From: Rallus limicola
Taxonomy: Eukaryota; Chordata; Aves; Gruiformes; Rallidae
DNA: 64,000 bases
Direction: 5' to 3'
Assembly: GCA_022605955.1 (NCBI GenBank)
Contig: JAKCOZ010000003.1
Coordinates: 10,053,331-10,117,330, forward strand
Shown: in pieces, positions 45,301 through 59,299 of the stretch
Layout: each line of letters opens with the position of its first letter
How positions within the stretch are numbered: position 1 is the first letter of the stretch
Position numbers and translations under genes: made by a program
Notes under the pieces: model-generated
What the model was told of the DNA's origin: nothing
What the model saw: only the letters and a program-made list of their open reading frames with translations
Database searches by the model: none

Positions 45301-46689
45301 CCTAGGCTGATCTCATTGACACCCTTATTGTAGCAATATTTCATTGTCTCCAGAAGAACTGCTCTGCCACCCAATGCTTCCAGCTGGCTTGAATGATCTT
45401 TATGCACAATGCATGCAGCTGATGTCTTTCCATAATCTTTTTCCTTTGGTCATGGGCGATGAAGTCAATAAACCTGCAGTGTCTTTCCTGAGTGTTTCAT
45501 AAAGACATAACACAGCATCGCAGCTACAGTAACCGAGAAAAAAATTATGGTGCCTGTGCATGTATTACATTGCCTACAACAGCCTCCAAAATGATCGGTT
45601 CCCTCCACTTTCTTTCACTACCTCCACCTCCATCTCTTCATTAAGTCAGTGAGCTTCTTTTGACCCTTCCCACCCCTCTGCTATGAATAAATGGAAAACC
45701 ACTTCAAACGCTTGGTACTGACAGATTCTGCTTTCTCAAACACTAATGTGCGTGTAACCTGCTGGTCGATGTTTTGTAGAAATAATGATGAAATATTCAT
45801 AGGAGCATGATGGCAACAAATAAATGGAGCAAAGAGAGACTACAAAGCAAGACAAGAGGTCGTTTATCACATTATTCTAAGCCAAAAAAATGAAATAACA
45901 ATGCAGTCTTCCGAAGCCTGCTGTGTGAAACATGAGCCTTCAGTTAGGTCTGTTGGCACCAGATTCCTTCCAACAAATCAATCTGGTGGCCTCTGCTTGC
46001 TCCTGAGTGCAATAGCTACCACTGTAAAATCTCCTGGGTATAGCAAAATGGATAGACCTTCCCCTGTAGACAAGTGTCTGTCTAGATAAGGCTGAATGAT
46101 ATCATATATAACAAGGCTGATAGCTCAAAACCAAAACTAACATGAAAGAAAATACTGACGTGGAAGTGACTCAGAAATTGGCATCACAGTTGCAGCACCT
46201 TTGGCAGAGGGGTTAGTTTCAGAAAGACCTTTAAAGCTTTTTTCACCAATACCTTTTTCAGAATTGCCAATCGGGTATTTTCTGGAAATTGCTAAAACTT
46301 CTCAGTTGCCAGAGACAAAGTGGGACTCCAATTTTTAAGTACTGATTTCCACTCACACAAAGTAGATTCAAAGCACTAAGCAATCATGATGGTAACACTT
46401 TTACAATGGCTTTGCAGAGGTGTAAATGAGTCTAAGCAAAGAGCATGGCACCTGAAGTGCAGACCACAGTTAGCTGCGAGGATATGAGAGCAGGTTGCCC
46501 TTGTCTTCACTACTGCAAAGTCACAGCGTTTTGATCACGGATTTGATTCATCCCATTTATTGCCTAAAATGATAAAATGTTTTAGTAAAGCAAAGACTGT
46601 GAAAATTCCATCTACTGCTTAATCAGAGCTGTGCTTATGTGAAACCTTGAACTGCACTTAAAGAAAAGATGGTCTATTGTTCTCTGCTT
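42386..46689. other. Unique stretch, no gene seen
   Basis: About 4.3 kb of AT-rich DNA with no recognised repeat, exon or RNA gene. Confidence 0.5.
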
Positions 46690-47560
46690 CACAAAATCAT
46701 AGAGCCGCTTCCCAGAGCAGCAGGGGGGAGGCAGGAGACCCCTTGTTCAACACCTACACAGAACAGGAGCTCAACTCTGTGCTTGAAGCCGCCAAGGGTG
46801 GAGACCCCAGGGCTCTCAGGGCAGGTTCTCCGGAGCTTGACTGCCATCCCTAGGAGGCAAAAGGAGCTTCTTACATGTATCCATGCACTGGTGTAAAAAG
46901 CTTGTGCCTTCCCCATCTCACTGACCCCCTCCACACAGGCACTGAGATGCTGCAAGCTGCCCTGAAGCTCTCTCTGCTCACGGCAGCTGTATCCACCCCA
47001 GTTCCACAGCCTTCATGTTACCTGCAAATCTGACAGAGTGCCCCTTGTGACCTCCCCAGCTCACCACTGGAGATGGTAACCAGGAGAAGCCCCAAAGCAG
47101 ATCCTGTGGCACCCCATGGGGCATGAGTCTACAGGCAGACATGGCCCAGTGCTCCAAGCTCAGCCACCCAACCAGATATTTACCCACATGATGGAGCACC
47201 CGCCCAGCATCTTATTGTTTAGTGTGGATTCAAGGACATTGTGGGAGACTGTTGGAAGTCTTGCCAAAGCAAACATAAATGTTATTCCCTGTTCTCTGTT
47301 TGTCCACAAACCTGATCATTTTATCACACAATGTAACCAGCTGGTTCAGGCAATGCTGCTGACCAAGTAATCCCTGACCCAACATTCATCCACTTGCTAG
47401 TTATTCTCCTTCCTGAATCCTGTCTCTGAGGAACCAATCAGTGAAGACTGAGACAAAGACAGAGCTGAACACCTTGGTTTCATCTGGGCCTCTTTACATG
47501 TAAACTGCCTGCCTTATTCAGCCTGCATTTTCCTCATTTATCCTTTTACAGTTGATGCAG
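46690..47560 (-). mobile_element. Old, diverged CR1 LINE, minus strand
   Basis: Starts with a decayed complementary tail (CAAAATCATAGAGCC). It continues with GATCCTGTGGCACCCCATGG, ACATTGTGGGAGACTGTTGG and GTCTTGCCAAAGCAAACATA, the ORF2-derived CR1 phrases in order, on the minus strand. Divergence is high and the boundaries approximate. Confidence 0.75.
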
Positions 47561-49165
47561 CAGCATGACTTACAAGATTGGATTTTGATACTCATTTTGC
47601 CCCAGATGGGACAAAAATGACTGCTATAAAAATAAAGAACGACAAATGGATTGGTATTACGTGACAATGACAAGTTTTAAATTACACCAATTCAATCACA
47701 CACTTATATGATGCAACAAATACTATAGAAGTGTGCATTCAAACCATTATTTAATGAACAAAGAATCCCTTTTTCCTATAGAGAATATTTCAGCAGATTT
47801 AAGGTTTATTTACTCAAAATCAGCTTTCCCATTTCCATTCTTTCCCCTTATTTTCATTCCATCCAGCAGTTTTATCATAGCATAGCTTTCTTTCAATTGA
47901 GATCCCTGGAGATACTTTACCAGGAGATTGCCATACTTAGACTTGATGTTCCTAGGAAAGCACATCAATGTAACATTTCTGAAAGGCCAAGTTGCTTCCT
48001 GTTGTCCCTTAGGAGACAATATCACTTCGTCCTATCGTTGTTTAAATGTACTGAGAGCTTTTTGGCACTGTGCCTGAACAGAGCTGTCAAGATTGTAAAT
48101 TCAAGTTATAACCCAAGGAGCATTCACAATTTTATCTTATCCTGAGCCGCCTAACATCAAAAGAATATTGAGAACACAACCAGCTCTCTGCATCCCTGAA
48201 ACATGCAGCTGCAGAAGCCTCTAATTTAAAGCAGTCAAAAGTACAGCAGCTGTTTTAGGGAAGATTATAAATGAAACAGCTCCTTGCAGTCACTGTTTTG
48301 AGCCAACGTAAGTCCACATGGTAAGACTTTGTGTCAAGATGAGCCTCTCTAGGAGGCAGGAATGGAGGTGTACGCATAAAGAACGTGGTCTGGCAGTTCC
48401 TTGTTGCTGCTATTACAGAGGTATCTTTCATTCTTTTTAAGCATCAGTGGTCTGGAGCCATGTGACCCTAAAAATGATGTCTGCAGTCCAAATTCATGGT
48501 GATGAAACTGGCACAAACAAGTTGCAGACTGAGCCCAAATCTCATTGAAACCTCAGCCAGCCCTCCAGAGTCCCAGGCTTGACCTCTTTCATGGAAAGAA
48601 AACTTGATTCCTTTTTTGAGTAGTCATGTTTGGATGCTGTCACCTTGGACAGACCTTTTGGGATGTATAACTTAGTGTTCATTATTCCTCATAAAAATCC
48701 ACTTTTTTATCTACAGTTTTCATATCCTGAAGACTTAGGCCTACAGTAGTGGAAAATCATTTGAAGACCATATAAAAGCATGAAGTAGGACTGACCCCTG
48801 GATAACAATTCCTTCCTGTGGCATCACTGTTTTGAAAGGGGATTTTGGTCCCTGATAGAAAAAGCCCACTCAAAATCTTCTTATAAACACAGAAATATGT
48901 TAAAATGCATCATTTTTAAATTGGATTCTTAGGTTTTCCAATTGAAGTATGGCACTGGGGCCAAGCTTGGAAAAATCCCAGATGGAGGACTGCCTGAATT
49001 TTTCATGTCAGATAGCTCTAAATGAAACAGATGCGGGACATGAATACATTTCCTGCATTTCATATATGCACTCTTACTGCAACTCTGTTGATAGGCAATA
49101 TCTCCTGATCTTTTTTCCTTCCTTGCCTTAACATGAATTAGTGTTTATCAGTGAAATATCATTGG
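47561..49165. other. Unique stretch, no gene seen
   Basis: AT-rich; nothing recognised. Confidence 0.5.
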
Positions 49166-49240
49166 GCCATAGGAGTTGGAATCGATGGCCCAATCAAGGG
49201 GTCCCTTCCAACTCAGCGTATTCTATGATTCTGTGATTCT
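49166..49240 (+). mobile_element. CR1 3' tail, plus strand (short)
   Basis: GGAGTTGGAATCGATGGCCC followed by GGTCCCTTCCAACTCAGCG and the tail ATTCTATGATTCTGTGATTC. Only the last 75 bp of a CR1. Confidence 0.85.
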
Positions 49241-49449
49241 ACCTGACGCTTCTACTGCCTGTGTATTATAATCTGCAATATAAAGGAAACAAAGTAACTT
49301 TAGTGTATATGGACTTTTCAAACATCATAATGGCAAAATCAGAGGCATATAAGCTAAAATATTCCTCAAAAGTTCCATCTGTTCAGAAGCCATACATGTA
49401 TGTGCACCAGTTACTATGGTATGGAGGTTATTTCAGGTTTTCTTAAAGG

Positions 49450-49591
49450 CGTGATGTGAAAAAGAGTGTTGCTCTGGGCAGCCTTGTGTAGATGCAGGCC
49501 TGGAGGCTGGTGGCCCTGCTTGTGGCAGGGGGGTTGGAACTCTATGATCTTTGGGGTCCCTTCCAACCCATGCCATTCTATGATTCTATGA
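49450..49591 (+). mobile_element. CR1 3' end, plus strand (short)
   Basis: GATGCAGGCCTGGAGGCTGG, GGGGGGTTGGAACTCTATGA, GGGGTCCCTTCCAACCCATG and the tail ATTCTATGATTCTATGACAC. A second short CR1, 210 bp downstream of the first. Confidence 0.88.
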
Positions 49592-49599
49592 CACCTCTC

Positions 49600-52050
49600 T
49601 CTCACCCCTCCAGTGGTCCCAATAGGATTCTCCATAGAATGTGCTAGAAGAAGTGTCCCAGCACCAGCTTTCCCAGGAGAAGACATGTATTCATTATAAT
49701 ATCTTCCAGGGCTTCAACCTCTGCATTACTGCATTTTGTGGCTACTCAGTACAGCACCATGAGTCCTACTGACCTCACAGCCCTACAAAGGGCTAATATG
49801 GAGCATGGGAGACGACCTGCAAGCTGTGCAGAGCTGGGGACCATCTGCTTGCTCCATCTGCAGTCCTGTGGTGCTGGTTGCCCATCTCCCACCTTAGATC
49901 ACCACCAGGCAGCTGCAGAGCTAGGCCCACTGCTGTCCCATAAAAGGGCCTTCAGACTTCAAAGTACATCTCTGCAAGGGATTTTCTTTTAAGGCTTCTG
50001 GCAAAGAGCTCACCTACATGTACTGAAGTATTCAAACTAGTCCCTAAATTTTTGTTATGAGGAAGAGTTCATGAGCTACAATAGACTGTTTCCAGTGGTA
50101 CTGATTATTCCCATACTCTAGTGACTCCAAGAAAATTGAGTGTTTAGTGGGTCTCTGATTAAAAATCAAAGTGTCCTTACAAATAATGGATTTAAGGCCC
50201 ACAAGCAGCTATGCTTCTGATTTCTTTCAGTTCCCTGAACTCTTTACTCTGGAAACTTCAGCAATTTCAAGATACAGCTTGAGGCCTTGTTATATATTGC
50301 TTTCACATTTACAGCTTATATGACTTAATGCATGATGTCTAGAAGGTAAGATATAAGTAGTCACGCTAGTGATGAGCATGGTCTTGATATATGCTATGCT
50401 GCTTTTGCATCATACTAAAAAAAATGTAGTGAATGTTATACAACAACAGTTACAAGTAACTCTATGTTAACTTATATTGCCCAAATCTTTATTAATTGTG
50501 CTGTAAGGCTTCATAAACCATTGAGAATATACTCTCCACTTAAATAAAAATAAAAAAGAAGAAGGGTTTTTTTAAATAATTATTAAGACTTTTGGTTTGT
50601 TTGGAACCAAATGTAAAAATGCACTAATCTTTAGGAACTGACCCACACCACTGCTTCTGAGAGAGAGCATGTTTTGACCTCTCTTTGGCTCAGTGATTTC
50701 ATTTAGAGATTGAAAAGACAAAATTCATCTCCAGGATGCTTAGTTCTTAGTGGAAGGCGTAGAGAACTGTAGCCCTGTGTCAGACCTCTCTCTTGAGTCA
50801 GTTTCTTGTATTTCAGTTGAGTTTCTTGCTGTATTGACAACAGGACTGTGATCCCAGCAAGGAAGTCTGCATAAAGACAACACAGAACAATGGTAGCAGT
50901 GTATCTAAAAGGTAAAGCATGGCCTGAAGGTTTCTTAGTGGGGCACTCTGTCCCCATCCCAGCAATTCCAGGAGGAATCCTAAACATGCTAAAACGCAAG
51001 AAGCACATTTTAGAAAAAGTCAGGGGTCTTCATTGGGTTGGGTTTGTATGACCAGTTTGTACAATTGAGTATATGAACTGGACAAATTTGGCAATTTTTC
51101 TTTCCCATTCCTTTCAGCCTGATGAAGCAGTAAGCAAACCTCATGCTGAAAGAGTTTCTGTGTAAATACATATTCTCTGGAAATAAAAACTCAAGATCCC
51201 AAATGGTATTAATTGTTCTTATGTAAAAATAAAGATGCAGTAGAAATACAACACCACAAAATGCATCAGTTACTCTAGAATACACAAATTCTTGGTAGCT
51301 CTGAAAATACCAGGACAAAAATGTCAAAAATGGAATTACAGACAAAACAGTTAATTTCATAAAACTATCTTCTCATTACAAGTTGGAAATTTGACTATTC
51401 TAAATTACTGTGCTTCACATGGAACTTTTCCCCCTTAAATTCCAAGAGCCAGATTTTTAAAAAATGCATGGAGCAATGCAAATTAATGAAAATATACCCC
51501 TGCTGCCAAACTGGTTGCCATAGAAACAAATGTCATTACATCCAGGAAAAGAATTAAATGGTCAGCAGAACCAACTCTCGCATATGTCAAAGCATGGAGA
51601 AGCTTCACATGGTAGCATGTTTCAAACATACCTCACCCTTTTACACAAGTAGCCTCTTCTGGTAGGAAGATCATGGTTTAAACTCCATGTCAGTTCAACT
51701 CATGGAGTTTCAGTGGGCAAAGCCAGCTGCTGTAATTGTTTCCAAAGTCCTGTTAGCTGGAATCCCTTCAGATTAAGTAATTAATTAAAATCAGACTATA
51801 ACAATATGCCCTTCTCCAGTACCAAACTGCTGACTGATGTCACTAGTTCAGCAGCACAGACCACACAAGAGCTCACAGAGCAACTCTTCTACACACACAC
51901 CAAGACAGAGTACAAGCCACACTGCCCAGGACTACTGGCACCTAAACCCTTGTTCTCATAAAACAGCAAAACTAGGTTACAACTCTATCATAATGCAGAT
52001 ATTCACAACCAGGTAATTCTTTGCATGATTCAGTTATTTGGGAGAAAGCT
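49600..52050. other. Unique stretch, no gene seen
   Basis: AT-rich; no exon or repeat recognised. Holds the RFX-like motif listed separately. The longest frame (51010-51360 minus) is hydrophobic and AT-rich, without a domain I can name. Confidence 0.5.
51514..51527 (+). promoter_or_regulatory. RFX X-box-like motif
   Basis: GTTGCCATAGAAAC fits the RFX-factor X-box (GTTGCC, short spacer, RGYAAC) with one mismatch. It lies in unrepetitive AT-rich DNA. A single motif hit is weak evidence. Confidence 0.25.
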
Positions 52051-52340
52051 AATCACAGATTCATAGAATGGGTTGGGTTGGGTTGGGTTGTGTTGGAAGG
52101 GACCTTAAAATGTCGTCTAGTTCAATGTCCCTACAATGAGGGACATCTGCAACTAGATCAGGGTGCTCAGAGCCCCATCCAACCTGGCCTTGAATGTTTC
52201 CAGGGATGAGGCATCTACCACCTCTCTGGGAAACCTCTTCCAGTGTTCCACCACCCACAGTGTAAAAAATTTCTTTCTTACAACTATTCTGACACTGCTT
52301 TCTTAATTTAAAACCATTACCCCTTTTCCTGTCACTACAG
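52051..52340 (-). mobile_element. CR1 LINE, 5'-truncated, minus strand
   Basis: Complementary tail (ATCACAGATTCATAGAATGG) with an expanded GGGTT pentamer, then TTGGAAGGGACCTTAAAATG, CCACCACCTCTCTGGGAAAC and CCCCTTTTCCTGTCACTACA. It ends where an LTR-like block begins. Confidence 0.9.
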
Positions 52341-52344
52341 GCTG

Positions 52345-52980
52345 TATGGGACAAACCCTGGGACAGGTACTGTTGTTAGGGGCAAGCCCCAACTCACATA
52401 CCCCAGGCCATGTGCCCAAGAGACAAAAAGGGGGAGTCAAGGGAACAGACCAGGTGTCAGTCCTCTTGATTTGTGTCTCAACCGCTTGTAAAGCTAGGGC
52501 AAATACATAGGGGCACTTGCAAACTTTGCAAGAAAGGGGACACATTCTACACCAATTACCCCAGTCAACAGATCCAACAATGCTGGATCCACAACTGGTG
52601 ATCTCTCTATCTCTCTCTCTCCCTTTACCTCTCCTTTTTTCCTCTCTCTCTCTCTCTCTCTTCTTTTTTCTCTCTCTTCCTCCTTTCCTTCAAAGTTGCC
52701 TATTAACTCAAAGCCTACCATGGTTCCCCATAAAGCTGCATCACTCAAATAGCTCTAATTGTGAGGGTGTCAGTGTTAATAGTACATTTGTTCTCTGTGT
52801 TCTTATTAATGTTTGTGTGCAAACCTTGAGAATTTTCCCACTTTAGTACATGTTGTCTGTTTTCTGTTGGCTTGAATTCAGGATACAGTTGTCTCTGTCT
52901 CCAACCTCCATATATTTTAGGGGTGTACAAACCAAAGCAGGCTGAAAACCACTGGTATTCTGGCCCTGACTGTACTTCAT
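52345..52980 (+). mobile_element. Probable avian LTR-retroelement fragment
   Basis: The order GGGGACACATTCTACACCAA, AATGCTGGATCCACAACTGG, a long CT-rich run, CCATGGTTCCCCATAAAGC, AATAGCTCTAATTGTGAGGG and CTGTTTTCTGTTGGCTTGAA resembles an LTR seen widely in bird genomes. I could not fix TG...CA ends or a target duplication, so the boundaries and orientation are tentative. Confidence 0.4.
52601..52694 (+). repeat. CT-rich polypyrimidine tract
   Basis: Nearly pure C/T for about 90 bases with CTCTCTCTCTCTCTCTCT at its core. It lies inside the LTR-like block. Confidence 0.9.
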
Positions 52981-52984
52981 AAGG

Positions 52985-55900
52985 AAGACTTAACTGACTG
53001 AAGAACCACCCTTTGTCTTTTCCCTACACCATCAGAATCTTTGCTTTAGCTGGAGGACCTTTCACACTCATGAAGTATTTATTGCCTGTGCCTCTTCTGC
53101 CAACTGCATGTTCAACACACATGAGACTCTCAAAAAATTGAAGAAAATTTCTCAAGGTCTCAAAAAAAAGGTCTCAAAAGATTGAAGAAAATTTCCTCCA
53201 CAAGGTACCTGGACCTATCCCAGTTGGACTCCCTTGTAAGAAACCATGGTGGACCTAGACCTGGGAGGGACCACATCAGGACAATTACTGTTTACAGCCT
53301 TATTAGCAACCCCTATATGACTATGTCACTGCAACCTCTGGACAGATATGGTAAATTTGAAGCCGTATTCTTCTATATCATGGCCCATCTTTGAGATTTT
53401 CCCTCTCTGATTTCAGAGCAAACACACAGAGACTTAAGTCCTCAAATGGATATCCCAACCCCTTCCCCAGTGTTAGGAGTGACAGATCCAATCAATGGTC
53501 TGACCCATACCCTAGAACTGCAGCTGTGCAGATGGGCCCTTGCCCATGTACACATTTTGAGGGAAGGGGAATGTGAAATTAGTAACTGACCAAGACCTGT
53601 GACGTGTGTTGGCAATGTGCTCATTCAATGCACATCTTATAAAGCTCGTATGCTCAATAGATAGTCACTGTAGGGAAACATGCACTTTCACTGTTCATGC
53701 TCTGCTGACACTGGAAATTCAGCGTTGTTAATTCATCTCACAGCTACTCAGCTTACACGGGGCCTGATCAGAAAGCAAACCAAAGCCTTGCCCTTGACTG
53801 CAGCAGACTTTCAGTTGGGCTGTTTCACTGCTCTGTTTGTGCTCCTGGACCAAACTGTCATGCAGCACCTTTCAGGCCAGAGTGAATGTTTTTATTGCAG
53901 TACTATATTCTCTGGAGGAACAAGCTTTATAATGAAAGCACTGACACTGACCCTTAACTAAAACACAGCTTTAGATGCTGCTACTGCTCTGCCTTAACAA
54001 GTCTCCTATCAGCTTCACAGCAATAAAGAAGAAAAAGCCAAGTCTCATGGTGCTGTCAGGGAGCATTTCAGTCATGTTCTGCAGATATTATTTTTATTCA
54101 ACCTATCTTTGCCAAATTTTGAAGTCTATTTCACATCCTCTCCGAATACATCTGCTGTTGTCATGGCGCCACAACTCCACTTGCTCTTTAGATTTATGTC
54201 ATCATTAATTTGCCTCTGTGCGTTCAGTTCATAGGCTGATTTATAGCATTGAAACAATTTCTGGTCATGAGCATCTAGGCCAATTCTATTTCAAACGCAA
54301 ATCACAAAGAATTCTGGCTTTTCCCTCTGTCCTGGGTTCATGCCTATATGTGTATAAACACTGAAGAGCTCTGAGTGGCCAGGCTCTGAAGACGCCTCAC
54401 CTTCCCTATTTCTGCCACAGAGTCTGAAATTGTCTGCACCTGAAAAGGAAAGAACCATGTAGATTTAGGCAAATTATCCCCAGTCAGGATCTCAAGGCTC
54501 AAGCCTATGATTCAGAAGACTGCCTGCGCTAGTCCATTATGGAGCACGAATAAAGTATGACAGAGAAGGCAGGCTTTGAAAGCTCTGGATGTTTCAAGCA
54601 CCTCCTGCCAGCCAGCCCTCATTGCTGATCCATCATTTCACAGATGAAGCACTGCAGAGAGCTGTCAGTATTGCTGTCGCTATGATGAATGAGGCCACTA
54701 GCTACAACTTTCTCAAACAATATATTGAGCCCATCTATTGTCAGCATGTATAACACCCCTCTCCCAGGGTGCTCCTGGGCAGATATCTCTTTACCAGTTA
54801 CTTTGTTTATTTGAACTTGTTGGAGGGGTTCTTAGAGTAAACACTATGAGGAGAATCACAGGGAGTGACTTACAGATAAGAAAGCAGACAGAAGGGTTTG
54901 TAGTGGTCATCCAGATACATGCAAGGTTGCTTAGAGAACACACGCTCAGCGACTTTAGCCATTGAAAACTGCCTTTTAACTCTTTTACCTAGTAATCACA
55001 TCTTTCATTACAAAACATGTTAGCCATAAAACTATATGCAGAGTGAGGTTTTCTGAACTCGCTTTCCATTGTGGTTCTGTGATTTGATTGCCTCTGCAGT
55101 AGGACAGGTCTAAAGCCTTTCTGCTGGCTTACCACTCCCTGCTCTCCTGTGTCCACTTGGGGAATATTTAGTAAACTGGAAGAGAAAACTCATCCCAGTT
55201 CAAAACAAGACAGTCCACAAGCTGAAAATAATTGGATACAGCAAAGTTTCATGCATGTGTGCCCTGTTTCTACTTTCCCCTACAGATCTGGTTTTGATTA
55301 CTGCTGAAGACAGAACATGGCTTTAGAAAAACCTTTAGTCCAGTTCACCAAGACCATCTTTATAGTCTTCACAGTGAAGAAAACAGTCTTTGCTCTTCCA
55401 TACTAGCTTGTGAGGTATATATAAAAGTTTATAGAGTTTCATGGAATTACCAAGTCACACACTGAGGCACTGATAAACTCATCACCATGGGTGAAATGTT
55501 GACCAGTTTCAAGTTTATGTGAACAGACTATTTTATATTTTTGTAATAAAAGCCTTACAAATTGAACTTCTGTATAAGCTGGCCCCTGAATCTTTGTTAC
55601 AAGATATTTTATTCAGGTAAGCACATATGTATTACTTCTCTTTATAAATAGCTAGCTTCAGAAACAAAACTGAAATCATTTAATGACATAATTCCAAATA
55701 CAGAATAATATTTTGTTGCATAATCCTGGGAGCTCAATGGCAGATCTCCGGTCCCTTGACTCCACTGTAATGATTTCCCGCAGCTGCTTTCAAATCCAGC
55801 CGTTAATCAGCAAGTACAAAATGTTAAGCAATGTGTTTTTTCTTTGCTGTTGTTAAATGGGAGACAGAAAAAGAGGAAGCTGTTCAACAGAAGGTTTGAT

Positions 55901-58900
55901 TTTCCAGTTCTGAAGATAATACAATGACAAAAAATAGCGGTAGCCAGCCTTCATTACTGCTCGCATTTGTTTTTTGAAGGGAGATACATAAATCCTCTGC
56001 TCCTCTCAATCACAGTACTGAGTACCTTGTTAGAAAACTTTTCTGAGCCTAGAGAGGAGACAAGAGGGTGACTGAAACCTAACTCACCCCTGCTCAGGCT
56101 CTTTTGAGACTCACCAGGCAGGCTCTTTTGAAAGAAAAAACATACAAAGCTTCCCGTTGCTGCCTGCTTCAGCAACGATGGAAACGTGCTCAGATCCACA
56201 CTGAAAGCAGCTACTATCAAAGTACTTCAGTACACATCAGCAGTAGTGAGTGCTAGTGTGTGTGCACATGCATATGCATGAGAGGATACATATATGTATC
56301 TATATAGGCATATATTTGTTTAGATTAGTCACCCAACCAAGCAGCTATATTTCTCTGGTGTTAAGGTGAGAAATCCTTGAGCTGTTTCACAATAGAACAG
56401 TTCCTACTCATTGTACAACCCGCTGGACTGAGGCAGAATGAGAAGGTGGTAAGAGAATGAGATGGGAAAAGAACAACTGATGTAATACCTCACAACAGTC
56501 CTGCAGCCATCAGAGGGGCAGAACTACCCCTCAGAAAGGATCTCACAAAGGGTGAAATTAATGGAGGACTAATACTGCTTACAAGGGAGTGCAAGCCAAT
56601 GCTGCATAGAGCAGTACCACAGATTCAGTGGCTCTGCCTTCCCTGAGGCAGAAACTGCAAGGAGCTGGGCTGCTGGGAACTATCAAAGTAGTGCAAGACT
56701 GAGGGCAGTTGGGAAGGTCAGCAAGAGCACAGAGAGTTGAGATGGGCAGGTGGAAGTCACAGGGCAAGTTACCAACCCTTGAAGAAGCATTCTGGCAAAC
56801 AAGTCCGGGTCTGGTGTTAATGGCTCAGCTCCTGAGAGCACGGGAGTGTGTTAAGCAAGGAATAAAGAGTCCCCTGAAGCAGGTGTGATAGCAGCAAAGT
56901 GCTGAACTGAAGTGCATGCTTAGTTCACTGGCACAGCGGCTATTTAAGCATTTCCTTCCTTCTGTCATACAGCATCATTACAAATTAGATTCCTGCCCCC
57001 CAAACTGCAACAATAAAAGCCTCTCCTTTGCAGTGTTATTCAAAAAAAGATGCAGAGAAATGGGTCATGACACCTTCAGCTGCAGAGCTAATCCATCATA
57101 ATGCACTGTAGCTCCTACAAATTGTTGCCCCGGGCAGATAATGGCAAGCATTTCAAATCATCCCCAGATGGCTAATATGTGGCAATGGTTTGTAACCTGC
57201 ATATGCTGGACCACCACAGCTGCTCCACTGCACGATCATGCAATATTGATGGATGCTCTTTTTTGACCCAGAACACTGAACATGTTTAATAGAGAAGTAT
57301 TGCCACCAAAATCATTCCCTTTTCCTCCTTTCCTCCATATCCCCAATTCAAAGGTCAGAAGTAAAAATCAAGCTCTGTCAAAGCTGTCTGGTTTTCTCAT
57401 TTTTGTGAGAGATATTTGTGCTTTCATCTGACAGCTCAGTTGAAATATTCTGTCCTACGTCAATGGAAAGGATGGGTCTGCACATTAACAAGCAGTGCAC
57501 AAGTGAAATGTCTTTAAGACCCTTACCATGAAAGTGTATAGGTTCTCTTTGTGATGGGGTACACATTTGCTGCTTTCTCTGCCCTCAAACTTAAGATCTA
57601 GCTTTCCTCTGAAATATGAAGATGACATACTTTTTTTTTCTTTTTTATTTTAAAGGTTCATCTTAATCTAATCATTACTAAAGCCACAACTGTACAGAAA
57701 ATACCCGACCATTATCATCACACTTGGTTCTCTGCACTGTAACATCTTTCTCTTACGGGCTGAAGACTATCCCATTTTCAAGTTCTGCCAGATAATCCTT
57801 CAAAATTATCTAAAACACGACCAACTCACTGAAGTATGCATGTACACATAAGTTCATGTGTGAGTGGTGTGAGCACACTGTGTATGCACACTGGTGTATA
57901 TACTTATGGTCACATATGAGTTATGGACAGTTTAATGGCCCAGCCCATGGAGTTTTTAAATCTGCAGCAATCTTCCCTCTTAACTCCAACAGACAAGGTT
58001 GAACCTTTACTTCATTGTTTATTTCTCCCTTTTTTAGAAGGCACTGTGCCTACTGGTACTCAATTTGCCCCACCTTCTCTGTTCCATTTTAGCCTCCCTT
58101 ACACATTACACAGGCCTTTGTATAGACTTGTTAGCAGTCTGTATTCTCACTGATGTTTTGCTCATTCAATGATTGATTATATGACTGAAGGGCCTGTTTG
58201 ATCTTGAGTTTGATCTGACCTCCTGTGTGGCCCAGTCCATAAAGCCCAATCAGGAACTTTCACAATGAGCCCAGTGACTTGTATTTAGCTAAAATGTTAC
58301 CCAATCTAGCTAGTATTTAGTTAAAATGTTATAATCTGACGATGTCATGGAACAAAGGATTCACCACCACCTTTTTGTGATAGTGTCCTTTGAATGTCAG
58401 TATTTTAAAATTGAAAAGGAAGACTTACTTCCATTTTGCTCTTTTCTACTGTCACTTTCTATCTGCATGTTCTTTTTTTTCTGTAACAGTTTTATATATA
58501 TGTAGTTTGTAATTAATCTTCTTTCTTATATGCAACTATGTGTAGTTCAGTGCAACAGGAACATGTAAGACTTTCTGTCTATATGAAAAATTCAAGTAAG
58601 AGGCTCGTTAGAAGGAAGAGATCCCATTCTATGGTACCCTGTACTCAGAGAGAACATTCTCATCCTCTCTACTAGGGAATGAGATATCAAGACACTTAGT
58701 CATGTTATAAAGTGAAAGAGGAGACAACAAAAGTAAAAGTTTGAGACAGGTAGGAGCTTGCCCAGCTGTAGGAATGATGTTGAGTATGGTTGAGCAAGAA
58801 TGACTGGACAACTCTTCATTGTTTTCCTCTAATAAAGACTGATGAATTCCCAGCTATTGTAATTCTCCATAGCACTTTAACCTTCAGGAAAAAAATATTC

Positions 58901-59290
58901 ATCTGATAATTCCTGATGATACACTGTTGAAGTCTAATGTCCTATTCTTCCCTCCTCAGGCATATTTTTCTTTCCAGCTGTTTAGAAAAATGCTTATAAC
59001 ACAAACATGTGAAATACTATGCATAGGCAGAAATCATCACTTGAAAAATGTAAGGAGGAAAACACAGAGCATCTCTACAGGAAGGGAGCTCAGGATTACA
59101 GTGGATATATTGAGCGTGATTTCGTGCAGTTCTGTAGGAAAGCAAGGATCATACAGGCATTCAAAAACAGGGCTACATCCAAGACAGCTTGTGAATGCAC
59201 CCTTGTCCTCTGGGAGTCTGTGTCCAATGTTGCATCACAAGATTTGAACAGACCAATTTAAAAGGACTCAGAGGATCAGTGTGATGAAAC
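52985..59290. other. Unique stretch, no gene seen
   Basis: About 6.3 kb without recognised repeats or exons. Small CA/TA-alternating tracts occur at about 56255-56320 and 57850-57905 (purine-pyrimidine alternation such as GTGTGTGCACATGCATATGC), and a T-rich run is near 57630. Confidence 0.5.
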
Positions 59291-59299
59291 CAGTGAGGA

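Noticed and set aside
52068..52092. Telomere-like GGGTT repeats
   Set aside because: They are a small expansion of the GGGTTGG phrase in the CR1 3' end. The unit is TTGGG rather than the vertebrate TTAGGG.
54327..54380. TGTCCTGGGTTCATGCC resembling an ERVL LTR start
   Set aside because: The similarity ends after about 17 bases, with no GAGTTAATTT block and no LTR end downstream.
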